In this document: in pieces, positions 1-11,200 of the stretch
How the letters are laid out: each line of letters begins with the position of its first letter
Position numbering within the stretch: the first letter of the stretch is position 1
From: Panicum virgatum
Lineage: Eukaryota > Streptophyta > Magnoliopsida > Poales > Poaceae
Assembly: GCF_016808335.1 (NCBI RefSeq)
Contig: NC_053147.1
Coordinates: 17,470,913 to 17,534,912, forward strand
Length of the DNA stretch: 64,000 nucleotides
Reading direction: 5' to 3'
Made by a program: the position numbers and the translations under genes
Notes under the pieces: model-generated
The model's input: only the letters and a program-made list of their open reading frames with translations
Told to the model about the DNA's origin: nothing
Database searches by the model: none

Positions 1-1249
1 CGCTTGAGGGTCCCTCTCGGGCCCGCTGGACAATCTCCGCCTCGCTCGAGGGTAGCGGATCTACCCTCGAGCGGGTGACTCATCTCCGCCTCGCTCGAGG
101 GTAGCGAACCTACCCTCGAGGGAGTAGCTCATCTCCGCCTCGCTCGAGGCCACCCCTCGGCACAAGGGACAAACAACCCCGCCACCCAACCGCTCGCCGT
201 ACGAAGGCATTAAAAGCCAGCCACTCCGTCACGGCTCAAAGGACGGGCGGCGTCAGGCTGCCACTCCCACAGTAGATATGACCGGGGTCCCATCCGCTGA
301 CTTTGGTCACCATTCCACCATCCCGGATGCTGTAGCAGCACCTTGGGACCTGCAACGCGGGACAAGACAGGCTCGACACTGCTCCCGTTACTGTTCTGCC
401 GACACCGACCATCCGGACTCGCCTCCCACTGGGGAAGGGGTCCGGCGACGTCACGTGTCCTTCCGGGAGGGGCACCCAGTACAAAATGGACAGAGTCTTG
501 GACCTTCCCCTTTAGGGGTCCAGGACTTCCACGTGTCCCCCGGACCTTCTAGTGTGCACGTCCGCACTCCGACCAGGGGGTCCGGGGCCGTCGTATGCCA
601 CCACTACCGCTGGTGTGTCCAGGACCCTAATCCGTAGGGCCCACTGAATGCCACCGCACCATATATAGAGGACCATGCACCAGCAACGACCATGCCGACT
701 GCAGGGGCTGACTCGGCGACTGGCGCAGTCTTCACAGGACGAAGGACGATATCCAGGACGACTGCGACGCACGCCGCCTTCCCACAGTGTACTTCCTGCA
801 GTGTCCGACCACTGTACCCCGCGATTCAGGGGGAAACGATGACTTCCGCGCCCCTACACTCGTGTACGCCGCCCCCTCCTTGTGACTATAAAAGGAGGAG
901 GCGGACTCCCTTTAAGCCCTCTCTGGACTCTGGCTGGACCTTCTCCGGTTTCTCTTTTCCAAGAGGACATTCAGGGACTACTGAGCATTCATCTCAACCG
1001 ACTCCACCCCTAGCAGAGACTCGGGATCTTCCCTCCCTCTCTCGCCTTGCTTGTATCCCCTGCTACAAGCACTCCGGTTCAAGATAATACAGTGCCCTCG
1101 CACACCCCCTTTGCTGGACGTACGGCCCCGCGGCCGGAACCAGGATAAACCGTGTATTACTGTGTTGCCTCTTGCATCATCATTTGAGACGAGGAAGCAC
1201 GCCGCATTTACTAGTTGGGATCCGGGCCCCCTGGGTCGGGACACCGACA
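1..1249 (+). repeat. Left LTR of element A (5' end outside window)
   Basis: Base 1 corresponds to base 14758 in the right LTR. The repeat ends in CACCGACA at 1249, right before the primer-binding site. A TATAAAAG box is at 887-894. About 35 differences from the right LTR were counted by eye over about 1,250 bp, mostly transitions. Confidence 0.95.
887..894 (+). promoter_or_regulatory. LTR TATA box of element A
   Basis: TATAAAAG inside a GC-rich context, conserved at 15644-15651 in the right LTR. Its place about 355 bp before the LTR end fits a U3 promoter driving the genomic transcript. Confidence 0.7.
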
Positions 1250-1270
1250 GTTGGCGCACCAGGTAGGGGA
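1250..1270 (+). promoter_or_regulatory. Primer-binding site region of element A
   Basis: The bases TTGGCGCACCAGGTAGGGG directly follow the LTR end, the position of the minus-strand primer-binding site. The TGGCGC start resembles PBS sequences seen in grass Tat elements. I cannot name the primer tRNA with certainty. Confidence 0.6.
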
Positions 1271-1717
1271 ACGCGGCATGACATTTTTCTCTCTTTTTCC
1301 CATTTGATCTCCAGGGATGGCGGGCAGATCCAACCCGCACCCTATGGGTGTTTCGGATCCGCTCCCAGCGGGACGCGTGATCTCGTTCGGGAGTCTCGAG
1401 TTCAGAGCAACCGGCAACGGTTACCTCATGCAGCTCCTCTCCCCCGGACGCAACCCCATCGCTTCTACTTCACCAGCCCGGCGCGACGGGCGCTCGGGTC
1501 AGCGTTCGTGACAAGCACGCGCGGAGCGGCGTCATGCGGCATGCCACAGCTCCCCCGCGTGGGTCGAAGCTGGCGTGTCACAACTAAGCATCACGGCCAA
1601 TGGGGCCACCGCCTCGTCGTCACGTGCCTCGGCGTCATCTGCGCTGGCATCGTCTTCTACGGCAGCACCAGTGCTCCCTAGGGGGGTTCGACCTCGCCAT
1701 CACCCTTCCCTTTCGGG

Positions 1718-3679
1718 ATGCGCAACGTTGCCGCCCGCGTCTCGTCAACCAGCGCTAACTTCATCGAGCGTGAGGATCTGCCGGGTCATCATCTTCTGTC
1801 GATCCGCAACCTCATCGCGTCGTCTCCTGACGAATCCTACCCCGAGACGGCGACCTCGATCGCCGACGACGTCAACTTCTTCATGAACAACTTCACGGCC
1901 GAGGAGGCCGAGGACTACTCCGGGGTTCGCGACCTCGATGCCCTTCACTCGTTCCAGCTGGCGACGGCTTACTGCCTCACCTGCTCCGAAGGCTCCAGCG
2001 AGGGGGATTTCGATCCTTCCCGGGAGTGCTTCATGGCGGACCTTGCGGACGAGCAAAACGACAACGCCCCGAGCAACGACGGGGACGGCGGGGCGGACAC
2101 GCAGGCAAACCGACCAGTGGTTCCGTCTACAGCCCCTTCCTCGTCAAGCTCGGCGGAGCGACAGGCTCAACAGGCGCAGCTCCACCAGCTTCAAGCCAAG
2201 CTCGACGAGCAGCGTCAACAAACCCAGGAGCTACGCGCCGCACTCGAGCAGCAGCGTACCGCGCATGGTGCACACGCCCAGGCGGCGGGACGTGTTGCCC
2301 GGGAGTGCATCCTGGCCGACGACAACGTCGACAAATCTCCGGAACTGCAAATGGCTGGCGAAAAACTCGTCACTGTGGCCTATCTACTTCAAGCTATGCC
2401 CGAGCCATTGACGCCTTCAGGCCGCAACCTGCGCCGCGAGGCACAGGAGCTCATCGAGCAAGCTGCAGTGCAGCAGGCCCCGGAGCAGCGTGATGGGACT
2501 GCGCACTAGGACCGCGAGGTTTCTGTGCACACACCCCCAGCAGGGAAGGGCAAGGCAGCCCGGTGCGAAGGCGCCCTCGGTGCACTATCGCATCGGGAGA
2601 GTTCCCGTAAGGGAGCGAATCCGCGACACTCGTGGGCACGTTGGCGACGGCGACGCCCGCAACGTCATCGATGGCAGGAGGTACACCCCTCGACGGGGTC
2701 GACGCTTCGACCCCGAGCACGACAGGGGTGAGTCCCCGGAGCCTCCGGGCACCCGGGTATTCAGCCGGGAGATTCGAACTGCATCTTTTCCCCCGCGCTT
2801 TCGACAACCCAACACCCTCGTCAAGTACTCGGGCGAGACTGATCCTGCAGTCTGGCTCAACGACTACCACCTAGCGTGTTAGCTAGGCAGCGTGACAGAG
2901 GACGCAGTCGTCATCCGCAACCTTCCTCTTCATCTTGCTGACGCCACACGAACGTGGCTCGAGCACCTGCCTGCGGATCAGATCGACAACTGGGCCGACT
3001 TGGTCCACATCTTCGTGGGCAATTTCCAAGGCACGTACGTGCGCCCTGGGAACTCCTGGGATCTCAAAGGGTGTCGCCAGAAGCCCCGCGAGTCCCTGCA
3101 TGACTACGTGCGACGCTTCTCCAAGCAGTGCACCGAGCTCCCTAGCGTCACCCACGTCGAGGTCATCAACGCTTTCCACGAGGGTACGACGTGCAGGAAC
3201 CTGATGCACGAGCTTGCGAGAAGCCGACCCGTCAACACTAATGAGTGGTTCGACGCCGCCACCAACTACACCGCCGGCGAGGAGGCTGTTGGTGCCATCT
3301 TCGACGACAAATCGAGCAAGCGCAAGGACGATGCGCCCGCGGAGGGCAGCAACGCCAAGCCCAACGCCCCCGCCAAAAAACAGAAGCGGGGGAGGAAGGG
3401 AAGGGAAAGAAGCCGGTCCCACCGAACCAGCATGGGTCGGGGCAAGCAGAGGACTCCGAGGAGGCCTTCGCCGCCGCCCCAGACCGCAAAGGACCTCGAG
3501 GCCCCCCTCGAGGCGGTGGTGGCCAATTCAACGACATGCTCAACAAGCCGTGCCCTTACCACAAGGGCCCGGTCAATCATACCCTCGAGCAGTGCGAAAT
3601 GCTCAAGAAATACTACAACCGTGTCGCATATCGCGACGAAGATAAGAAGAAGGACGCTGGCGACAAAAGGTGGAGATGA
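1718..3679 (+). pseudogene. gag: gag of element A, broken
   Basis: Would encode the capsid/nucleocapsid polyprotein. The first part (1718-2509) is acidic and Gln-rich with a likely coiled coil around 2160-2280. The capsid-like region lies about 2590-3380 and holds the typical motif LVKYSGETDPAVWLNDY near its start, then TWLEHLP and SLHDYVRRFSKQC further on. A Cys-His cluster at about 3551-3595 (CPYHKGPVNHTLEQC) fits the Tat-type nucleocapsid finger. Breaks: in-frame TAG at 2507-2509 with a frame change nearby, in-frame TAG at 2880-2882, and frame changes at A-runs near 3375-3380 and 3664-3667. The true start codon is uncertain; open sequence exists upstream of 1718 in other frames. Confidence 0.8.
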
Positions 3680-4495
3680 AGAGTTCCCCCCAATGGAGAA
3701 TGCCTTCTTCATCTTTGGAGGAGCAACTACGAATATGACTTCTCGGCGGCGCAAGCGTGAGCGCCGCGAAGTCTATTCCGTCACCAAAGCCATGCCATCC
3801 TATCTTGATTGGTCGAAGGAGACCATCTCCTTTGGCCGCGAGGACCACCCCGACTACGTCCCGCATCCGGGACGGTATCCGCTCGTTGTTGATCCCATCA
3901 TCGGCAACACACGCTTCTCCAAGGTGCTCATGGACGGGGCAGCAGCCTCAACATCATGTACGCCCACACCTTGGAGCTCATTGGGATCGAACTGGACAAG
4001 CTCCGCCCCAGCAAGTCGCCATTCCATGGCGTTGCGCCGGGGAAGCGAGTCCAACCCCTCGGCCAGATCGATCTGCCTGTCTGCTTCGGCACGGCAGCTA
4101 ACTTTCGCAAGGAGGTACTCACTTTTGAGGTGGTGGGGTTTCAAGGATCCTATCATGCCATCCTTGGTCGTCCTTACTACGCCAAGTTCATGGTCGTACC
4201 CAACTACACCTACCTCAAGCTCAAAACGCCGGGTCCAAAGGGTGTCATCACCATCGGCTCTTCGTTCGAGCACGCCTACGAGTGCGACGTTGAGTGCGTT
4301 GAGCGCGCGGAAGCTCAAATGGAGGACGAGGCCCTCGCAGCCACCCTCGACAAAATGGCAAGCGAGGCCTTGGACTCCACGCACCGACACGCCGGGAGCT
4401 TCGAACCAGCCGAGGGTATCAAGAAGGTGCCCCTCGACCCGAGTCACCCCAACGACAAGGCGTTGCAGATCAGCGCCAACCTCGACGGCAAATAG
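3680..4495 (+). pseudogene. Aspartic protease region of element A, frameshifted
   Basis: Retroviral-type aspartic protease that would cut Gag-Pol. The segment up to the active-site motif is in the frame of the capsid part, and the rest (3941-4495) is in the next frame. The switch falls in the G-run 3936-3939, in the codon right after the catalytic Asp-Gly, and is best explained by loss of one base. Downstream motifs ILGRPYYAKF and the TYLKLKTPGP block are typical of this family. The frame ends at TAG 4493-4495, and the next in-frame segment is the reverse transcriptase. Confidence 0.8.
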
Positions 4496-5860
4496 GAAGT
4501 GGTGCTCGTCGATTTCCTCCGCTCCAACGCAGACATCTTTGCGTGGAGCCCCTCGGACATGCCTGGCATACCGAGGGAGGTCGCCGAGCACTCCCTTGAT
4601 GTCCGATCCAACTCGAAGCCGGTGAAGCAGCGCCTACGACGCTTCGACGAGCTCAAGCGCCGGGCGATCGGCGAGGAGTTGCAGAAACTTCTGGCGGCCG
4701 GATTCATCAAAGAGGTATACCATCCCGAGTGGCTAGCTAATCCGGTTTTAGTGAAGAAAAAGTGTGGAAACTGGAGGATGTGTGTAGATTACACTAGTTT
4801 AAATAAGACATGTCCGAAGGTTCCCTTTCCTTTGCCACAAATTGATCAGATTGTAGATACTACTGCGGGATGTGAACTCCTATCCTTTCTTGATGCTTAT
4901 TCCTGTTACCACCAAATCAAGATGAAAGAGTCCGACCAGCTCGCGACTTCTTTTATCACACCCTTCGGCATGTACTGCTACGTTACGATGCCCTTTGGCC
5001 TCAGAAACGCCGGAGTCACATACCAGCGGTGTATGCTCCACGTTTTCGGAGACCATCTCGGGCGCAGCGTAGAGGCATACGTCGATGACATCGTTGTGAA
5101 ATCCAGGAAGGCGAACGACCTGTTTGCTGATCTCAGGATCGCATTCTATTGCCTACGAGCCAAAGAGGTAAAACTTAACCCCGAGAAGTACCTGTTCGGG
5201 GTGCCTCGAGGCATGCTCTTGGGCTTCATTGTCTCCCAGTGGGGCATTGCACCCAACCCTGACAAAGTCTCGGCCATCACTCGGATGGGACCGATCCGAG
5301 ACCTAAAGGGGGTACAGAGGGTCATGGGATGCCTAGCGTCCCTTAGCCGTTTCATCTCGCGTCTCGGCGAGAAAGGCTTACCCCTGTATCGACTCTTGAG
5401 GAAAACTTTGCGCTTCACATGGACCCCCGAAGCTCAAGAAGCCCTCGAAAGGCTGAAGGCATCACTCACCCGTGCCCCCATCCTCACACCACCTACGGAC
5501 GGCGAGTCCCTCTATCTGTACGTAGCTGCGACGACCCAAGTGGTCAGCGTGGTGATCGTGGTCGAAAGACAAGAGGAGGGTCATGCTCTGCCCGTCCAAC
5601 GACCGGTGTACTACATCAGCGAGGTGTTGTCTGAAACTAAGACATGCTATCCGCAGATTCAAAAGCTGCTCTATGCAGTGGTTTTGGCTCGGCGCAAGCT
5701 GCGCCACTACTTTGGGGCTCATCCCGTCACCGTGGTCTCGTCTTTCCCCTTGGGAGAGATAGCCCACAACCGGAAAGCCGAGGGTAGAATTGCCAAATGG
5801 TCTGTGGAGCTGATAGGAGAAACGCTCACCTATGCCCCCCGCAAGGCGATCAAGTCCTAA
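4496..5860 (+). CDS. pol: Reverse transcriptase and start of RNase H, element A
   Basis: RNA-dependent DNA polymerase domain that copies the element's RNA. Motifs seen in order: LLAAGFIKEV, NWRMCVDYTSLNK, FLDAYSCYHQI, TPFGMYCYVTMPFGL and the catalytic box YVDD (5078-5089), all intact. The connection/RNase H-like part follows, with PVYYISEVL and later YAPRKAIKS. It lies in the same frame as the protease before it and the integrase segment after it, separated only by TAG 4493-4495 and TAA 5858-5860. The segment itself is open, but the polyprotein is cut at both ends. No believable independent start codon is seen, so expression would need readthrough. Confidence 0.88.
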   Translation, partial: EVVLVDFLRSNADIFAWSPSDMPGIPREVAEHSLDVRSNSKPVKQRLRRFDELKRRAIGEELQKLLAAGFIKEVYHPEWLANPVLVKKKCGNWRMCVDYTSLNKTCPKVPFPLPQIDQIVDTTAGCELLSFLDAYSCYHQIKMKESDQLATSFITPFGMYCYVTMPFGLRNAGVTYQRCMLHVFGDHLGRSVEAYVDDIVVKSRKANDLFADLRIAFYCLRAKEVKLNPEKYLFGVPRGMLLGFIVSQWGIAPNPDKVSAITRMGPIRDLKGVQRVMGCLASLSRFISRLGEKGLPLYRLLRKTLRFTWTPEAQEALERLKASLTRAPILTPPTDGESLYLYVAATTQVVSVVIVVERQEEGHALPVQRPVYYISEVLSETKTCYPQIQKLLYAVVLARRKLRHYFGAHPVTVVSSFPLGEIAHNRKAEGRIAKWSVELIGETLTYAPRKAIKS

Positions 5861-7693
5861 ATCTTGGCCGACTTCGTAGCTGAGTGGACTGACACTCAGC
5901 TACCTCCACCGCAAATCCAGGGCGAATGCTGGACAGTGTACTTCGACGGATCGGTGATGATACATTTGCATTTCCCCGCCTCTAACAACATGGCGGAGTA
6001 CGAGGCCCTCCTCAGTGGCCTCCGCATCGCCATCGAGCTTGGCGTCAAACGCCTCGACGCGCGCGGCGACTCTCAACTCGTCGTCGACCAAGTAATGAAG
6101 GAGTCTAGCTGTCACGACCCGAAGATGGAGGCATACTGCAGTGCAGTGCGCCGCCTCGAAGACAAGTTCGACGGCCTAGAGCTCAATCATGTCCCGCGCA
6201 AGTACAACGAGGACGCCAACGAATTAGCCAAGATCGTGTCGGGACGAACCACCGTCCCCCCGAACATCTTCGCTCGCGACATCACCAAGCCCTCCGTCGA
6301 GTTCAAAGATCTGACGGAGCCAGGCCCCTCGTCCGCTGGGCCCTCCGGCGGGAACTCCTCGGCGGACAAGGTCGAGCCCATGGACATTGGCTTCGGGACC
6401 ACCTCTGCGGAGGAGGCCGAAGCAATGGAAGTCGACGAGGCCCCCACCTCGCGAGATTGGCGTGTCCAGCACCTTGACTGGATGATTCGAGGGGCCCTAC
6501 CCTCGAACCGTGCTCAGGCGCGGCGCCTCGCCAGGCGGGCCAAGTCCTTCGTCCTAATCGACAACGAGCTACACAAGCGCAGTCCCTCGGGTGTCCTGCA
6601 ACGATGCATCCCCATCCCCGAGGGCAAGGAGCTGATCCGCGACATCCATGCCGGCATCTGCGGCCATCACGCCGCGCCGCGCACCCTCGTGGGTAACGCG
6701 TTTCGGCAAGGCTTTTACTGGCCCACCGCGGTCGCCGACGCCACCGACGTTGTGCGGACCTGCGAGGGTTGCCAGTTCTATGCTCGAAAAACACACCTCC
6801 CGGCCCATGCTCTGCAGACCATCCCCATCACGTGGCCGTTCGCCGTGTGGGGACTAGACCTCGTCGGTCCGCTGAAGAAGGCGCCCGGGGGCTTCACCCA
6901 CTTGCTGGTGGCGGTCGACAAGTTTTCCAAGTGGATCGAGGCTCGACCCATCGGCAAGATCAAATCCGAGCAAGCAGTTCTGTTCTTCACCGACATCGTC
7001 TTCAGGTTCGGGGTCCCAAACTCGATCATCACCGACAATGGCACCCAGTTCACAGGCAAGAAGTTCTTGGCGTTCTGCGACAGCTTCCACATACGTGTGG
7101 ACTGGTCGGCTGTGGCACACCCACAGATGAACGGGCAAGTGGAGCGTGCCAATGGCATAATCCTCCAAGGACTAAAGCCAAGGATCTTCAACAAGCTGAA
7201 CAAATTTGGCCGGAGGTGGCTCACGGAGCTGCCCTCGGTCATTTGGAGCCTGAGGATGACCCCAAGCAGAGCTATGGGCTTTTCCCCGTTCTTCCTCGTC
7301 TATGGCGCCGAGGCCATTCTCCCCACTGACTTGGAGTACGGATCGCCGAGGCTCAAGGCATACCAAGAGCAACGAAACCAGCGAGCTCGCGAAGACTCGC
7401 TGGACCAAGTGGACGAGGCTCGAGACATTGCGCTCCTCCACTCTGCGCTCTACCAGCAGTCCTTACGAAGGTATCAAGCGCAGAGGGTCCGGCGCCGAGA
7501 CCTCAATGAAGGGGGCTTGGTGCTGAGGCTTCGACAGGACAACAGGGGCCGCCACAAGCTCTCACCTCCATGGGAAGGACCGTACATAATCGCCGAGGTG
7601 CTCAAACCCGGCACGTACAAGCTGGCAAACGAAAAAGGCGAAGTCCTCACCAATGCTTGGAACATACAACAGCTACGTCGCTTCTATCCCTAG
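5861..7693 (+). CDS. pol: RNase H remnant and integrase, element A
   Basis: Starts in frame after TAA 5858-5860. The second RNase H copy begins with YFDGS (about 5938) but jumps quickly to NNMAEYEALL, so a block of roughly 20 residues usual in this family is missing. Integrase follows: an HHCC zinc-binding region (CGHHAAPRTL ... CEGCQFYAR, about 6660-6785), then the catalytic core with Asp at 6857-6859, Asp at 7034-7036 and Glu at 7142-7144, which gives D,D35E. The C-terminal part has the GPY-like stretch SPPWEGPYIIAEVL. No chromodomain follows. The 611-codon stretch has no internal stop and is the best preserved part of the element. Confidence 0.9.
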   Translation: MLADFVAEWTDTQLPPPQIQGECWTVYFDGSVMIHLHFPASNNMAEYEALLSGLRIAIELGVKRLDARGDSQLVVDQVMKESSCHDPKMEAYCSAVRRLEDKFDGLELNHVPRKYNEDANELAKIVSGRTTVPPNIFARDITKPSVEFKDLTEPGPSSAGPSGGNSSADKVEPMDIGFGTTSAEEAEAMEVDEAPTSRDWRVQHLDWMIRGALPSNRAQARRLARRAKSFVLIDNELHKRSPSGVLQRCIPIPEGKELIRDIHAGICGHHAAPRTLVGNAFRQGFYWPTAVADATDVVRTCEGCQFYARKTHLPAHALQTIPITWPFAVWGLDLVGPLKKAPGGFTHLLVAVDKFSKWIEARPIGKIKSEQAVLFFTDIVFRFGVPNSIITDNGTQFTGKKFLAFCDSFHIRVDWSAVAHPQMNGQVERANGIILQGLKPRIFNKLNKFGRRWLTELPSVIWSLRMTPSRAMGFSPFFLVYGAEAILPTDLEYGSPRLKAYQEQRNQRAREDSLDQVDEARDIALLHSALYQQSLRRYQAQRVRRRDLNEGGLVLRLRQDNRGRHKLSPPWEGPYIIAEVLKPGTYKLANEKGEVLTNAWNIQQLRRFYP

Positions 7694-8265
7694 CATTTCA
7701 AGCTATTTGTACATCGTTTGTACTCACAGTTTAGTTTCCCCGAAATAATAAAGAAGTACACATTACTTGTTTATTTTTGGGAACCTTCCGGACCCTCGAG
7801 GGATCGGATGCGCACTAACACTGACGTACGCTCGGCTTTACCCTCGGCAAAGCCAAGCCTCCCTCGGGGGCTACTACGGGGGGGGGGGGGGGACCCCCGA
7901 ACGTCCCTAAAAGGTCGCCAATGTTTTTTGAAATATTTCCGTCTCGACCCTAAGCTTCTCGTATCCTTGGAAAAAACGGACGCGAGGAGTAAGCAACTAC
8001 GGTACGGGGCCGGCCGAGTCATGGGGCCGCCTACGCCTCCGGGATACGGCACCCCCCTCACCACCCTACGCCTACGTTGCTTACGAACGCAAACTTCCTC
8101 GCATATGTTTATCTAAGTCGCATACGAAGAACACGGAAATAAAGTAAAGAAACATAGGCTCGAACGCACAAGGCCTCGACGGGCCACGCAGTCAATTCAA
8201 CAAAATAAAAACTCATATATCCATAGGATGCTATTACAAAGCGCGACTATGATATAAACACTAAT
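7694..8265. other. Spacer between convergent pol and antisense gene
   Basis: No gene seen. It holds plus-strand AATAAA-like signals (about 7745 and 8203) and a 16-base G-run at 7877-7892. It separates the end of integrase from the 3' end of the minus-strand gene, so the two transcripts would converge here. Confidence 0.5.
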
Positions 8266-11200
8266 CTATTTACATGGGCTTCGAGGTCCAGTTTTCCTAC
8301 AGGCTGTCACCCCCCCTTGCAGGCCCTCAGGGGCGTCAAATTCGGCGATGGGAGGGATGTCTGCTTCGAGCTTCTCGGCGAGGACGGTGGCGAACTCCTC
8401 CGCGGCTGCATCGGCTTCGTCCATAATGACCGACGCGGCGTCCGCATCAGCATCATCGGGAACGACGTACCCCGACGACACCCTCTGGAGATCCATGAGG
8501 TAATGCGTTGAGGCCACGGCGAGAGCCCGCAGGACACCGAGACGGAAGGTGCTCTTGGCGTGTTCGGCAATCCGGCCGCCTAGCGCGCGCAGGCGGCTGA
8601 TCACCGAACTACCCGAGACGGCACCCTCCCCCTCGAGCTCTTGACACACGCTCACGGCTGTCTGCTCCAGCTCAGCAAACTCCATCTGCGCCGCCGTGAG
8701 CGCGGTGTGGACCGCTTCCTTCGCCGCGGTCTCGTCCGCCACCTACTGCCTCAGCTCTGAGCAAAGGATATCAACGTCAGCTACGAAAAGAAACAAATCA
8801 ATGAAAAACTCGAAGGTACTCACCCGTGATGTTCCTTTGTGCCTCCTCCCTCTGGGCTCGAGCGGCCTCTTCGAGCGAGGACAAGGAGGCTTCCTTCTCC
8901 TTAAGGGTAGCCCCCATGTTCTGGAGGGCCACCTCCTTCCCCTCGAGGGCCTCGCCCTGTTCCCGGAGGGTCCCGGTGAGCGCAACCACGGCCACCTCCT
9001 TGTGGAAGAGTTCGGCCTTCTGCTGCTCGAGCGTTGTGCTGAGGCGCTGCAGCTCGGCGCTCTGCTCCTCAGCCTCCCGAGCTCTCTCCTCGAGCACCGT
9101 CCGAAGGTGTTGCAGCTCGGTAGCTTGCGCCTCGGCCTCCCGGGCCTTCTGCTCCGCTGCCGCCTTCTGGGCGTCCCGCTCATCGGCAACCCGTGCCAAT
9201 TCCTCCTCCAGCGCCTGCTGACGCGCCCCCAGATCCGCCATTTTTGTATTGGCGTCAATGTTCTTGAGCACCAGCTCGGCGTTGCGCTGCCCGAGCTGGC
9301 TCATCTGGGAGTACAGCCGGGTCATCTCGGCGCTCTTTTCGCGCGAGATTTCCCTCAGCTGCTGCAGAGGGGAGGACGTGGGTGAAGACGCGTAAAAGTT
9401 AAGCCGAATCCGAGCAATTTTCGGGGGGAAGTGTTTACCTGGCTGACCTGGTAATCCGCATTCTGGTGGAGCTGGAAGGCGCGGTCGAGGGCTTGCAAGA
9501 TCTCGCGACCCACGCCCATCTGCTTGTTCCAGGCTTCCTCCTCCTCTTGCTCCTTGCGGAGGAACTCCGAGGGGACACCGGACGGGACGATCGCCCCGAG
9601 ATGGCCCCCCTCGGACGTCCCCGCCTCGAGCATGCCCGCGCTGGCTGACGCGAACTCGGCGATGTGCGCGGCGGCGCTCGCCGCAGGAGCGGGGTCGATG
9701 TCCATCGAGTCCCCGTACTCCTCGCTGCTGTCCGGCAGCTCCACCACCGCCGTCACACCCCCTTGCGCCGTTGGCACGGGTACTACTGCGACAGTACCCT
9801 CGTACCGGGCCTCCGCGGGCCCCGGGACGGGGGCTCCTTCCACCATCGGCACCTCTTGCGCCGTCTCCTCCTCTGCGATGCCCTCGCCCTCGGCCCTCGA
9901 GGGCTCGAAGACGAGGGTCTCCTCCTCCACACGGTCGGCAGGGCGCTCCTGCGCGCCCCCGTCGGTCTCTCCTCCTGTGTCCGGTCGGGCGGCGCTAGCC
10001 GCATTGCCCTGACTGGCCTCAACTTCAGTAACTACCAGGGCGGCGCCGTCCACGCCGCCCTTGCCAGTCTCCCCGGCGTCGGCAGCCGGAGCGGCTGCTT
10101 TGGCACCGCTCTGGCCGGCGTCACCCTCCTCCTCCTGTGCCCGAGCTTGCTGCGCCGCCTGGGCACCTCGAGCCATGGCCTCCTGTAGCCTCGCGGCCGC
10201 TGCCTCGAGATCCACAGCAGGCAGGGGCTGCGGCGCCGTGTGCGGCGTCCTGCGTGCCCCGGTATTGAGAGCCTTGGCCGGGGCAAGCTGCACCGCATCT
10301 TTGGGAACGGCCCCGGGGCTGGAAATCAAGAGACACGAGTTGAGGACGACGAGATCGAGAAAATTCACCAAACACGCAACGAAAACGAAATCCAATTCAC
10401 TTACCCAGTTCGAGCACTCATGCTCCGCTTCCTCGTGGCGCTTCTTCGAGCCCGGGTCACCGAGCCACCCCTCGAAGACAGCCTCGAGGGCGCCCCCCTC
10501 GTGTCGGCCTGGTGACTCAAGGCCGGCAGCGCGGACAACTACGCGCCCGCCGCAGCCTCATCACCACGGATCGGCACCTCGGGCTCGGGCATCTCCTCAC
10601 CGCCTGCCGGAGGCGACGACTCCCGGTCCGCCCCCTCGAGGGATGGGTGCACCAAGGCTACGGCCCTCGTCTCTTCCGGCGCCGCCGGCTCCCCTCGTCC
10701 TCGTCCCACAGGTAGAACGGTGGGGGGCTCGCGCCCGCACCTTCCCCGTCGCCCCTCAGAGCGTGGTCCTCGGCATCCGAGACCTCCTCTTCGTCCTCCT
10801 CCGAGGACTCGGGCGTGGCGGGCTGCGGCTTCCCCTCCGCGCGAGCGAGTTTGCACGCTTTGTCGTGCCTCGCCTTCCTTTTCCTCTTCCTCTCGACCTT
10901 TGCCTCCGCCGCGTCCTTCCGCCTTTTCATCTTCTCCGCGTGGAGGCGATTGATCAGGCGTTGTTCTGGGACCGGGGGCTTCGAGGAGCCGCACCTCAAC
11001 CCCTGCGAAGCACGCCCGGGATGGGGTCAGGAAAAGGGGACTACACAACACACAGCGAATTCGAAACCAGAACTTACCAGAGAAATGTACCCCGGCTCGG
11101 GGCGCATCTTGATCCTCCAGAGATCCTCGGGATTTTGAGGGAACTCCGCCACCGCGTACTTCGCCCTCCGGGCGGCGGTGGTGTGGGAAAGGAGCTTGTT

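Noticed and set aside
1..165. CRISPR-like spaced repeats
   Set aside because: The units are tandem LTR repeats with internal palindromes, present in both LTRs, in a plant genome.
3266..4591. Long minus-strand open frames opposite gag and protease of element A
   Set aside because: Shadow frames of the coding plus strand with no motif of their own.
8797..8823. Continuation of the antisense coiled-coil exon past its donor site
   Set aside because: It reaches a stop after a few codons, whereas splicing at GTGAGT to the AG at 8757 keeps the frame into a further open block.
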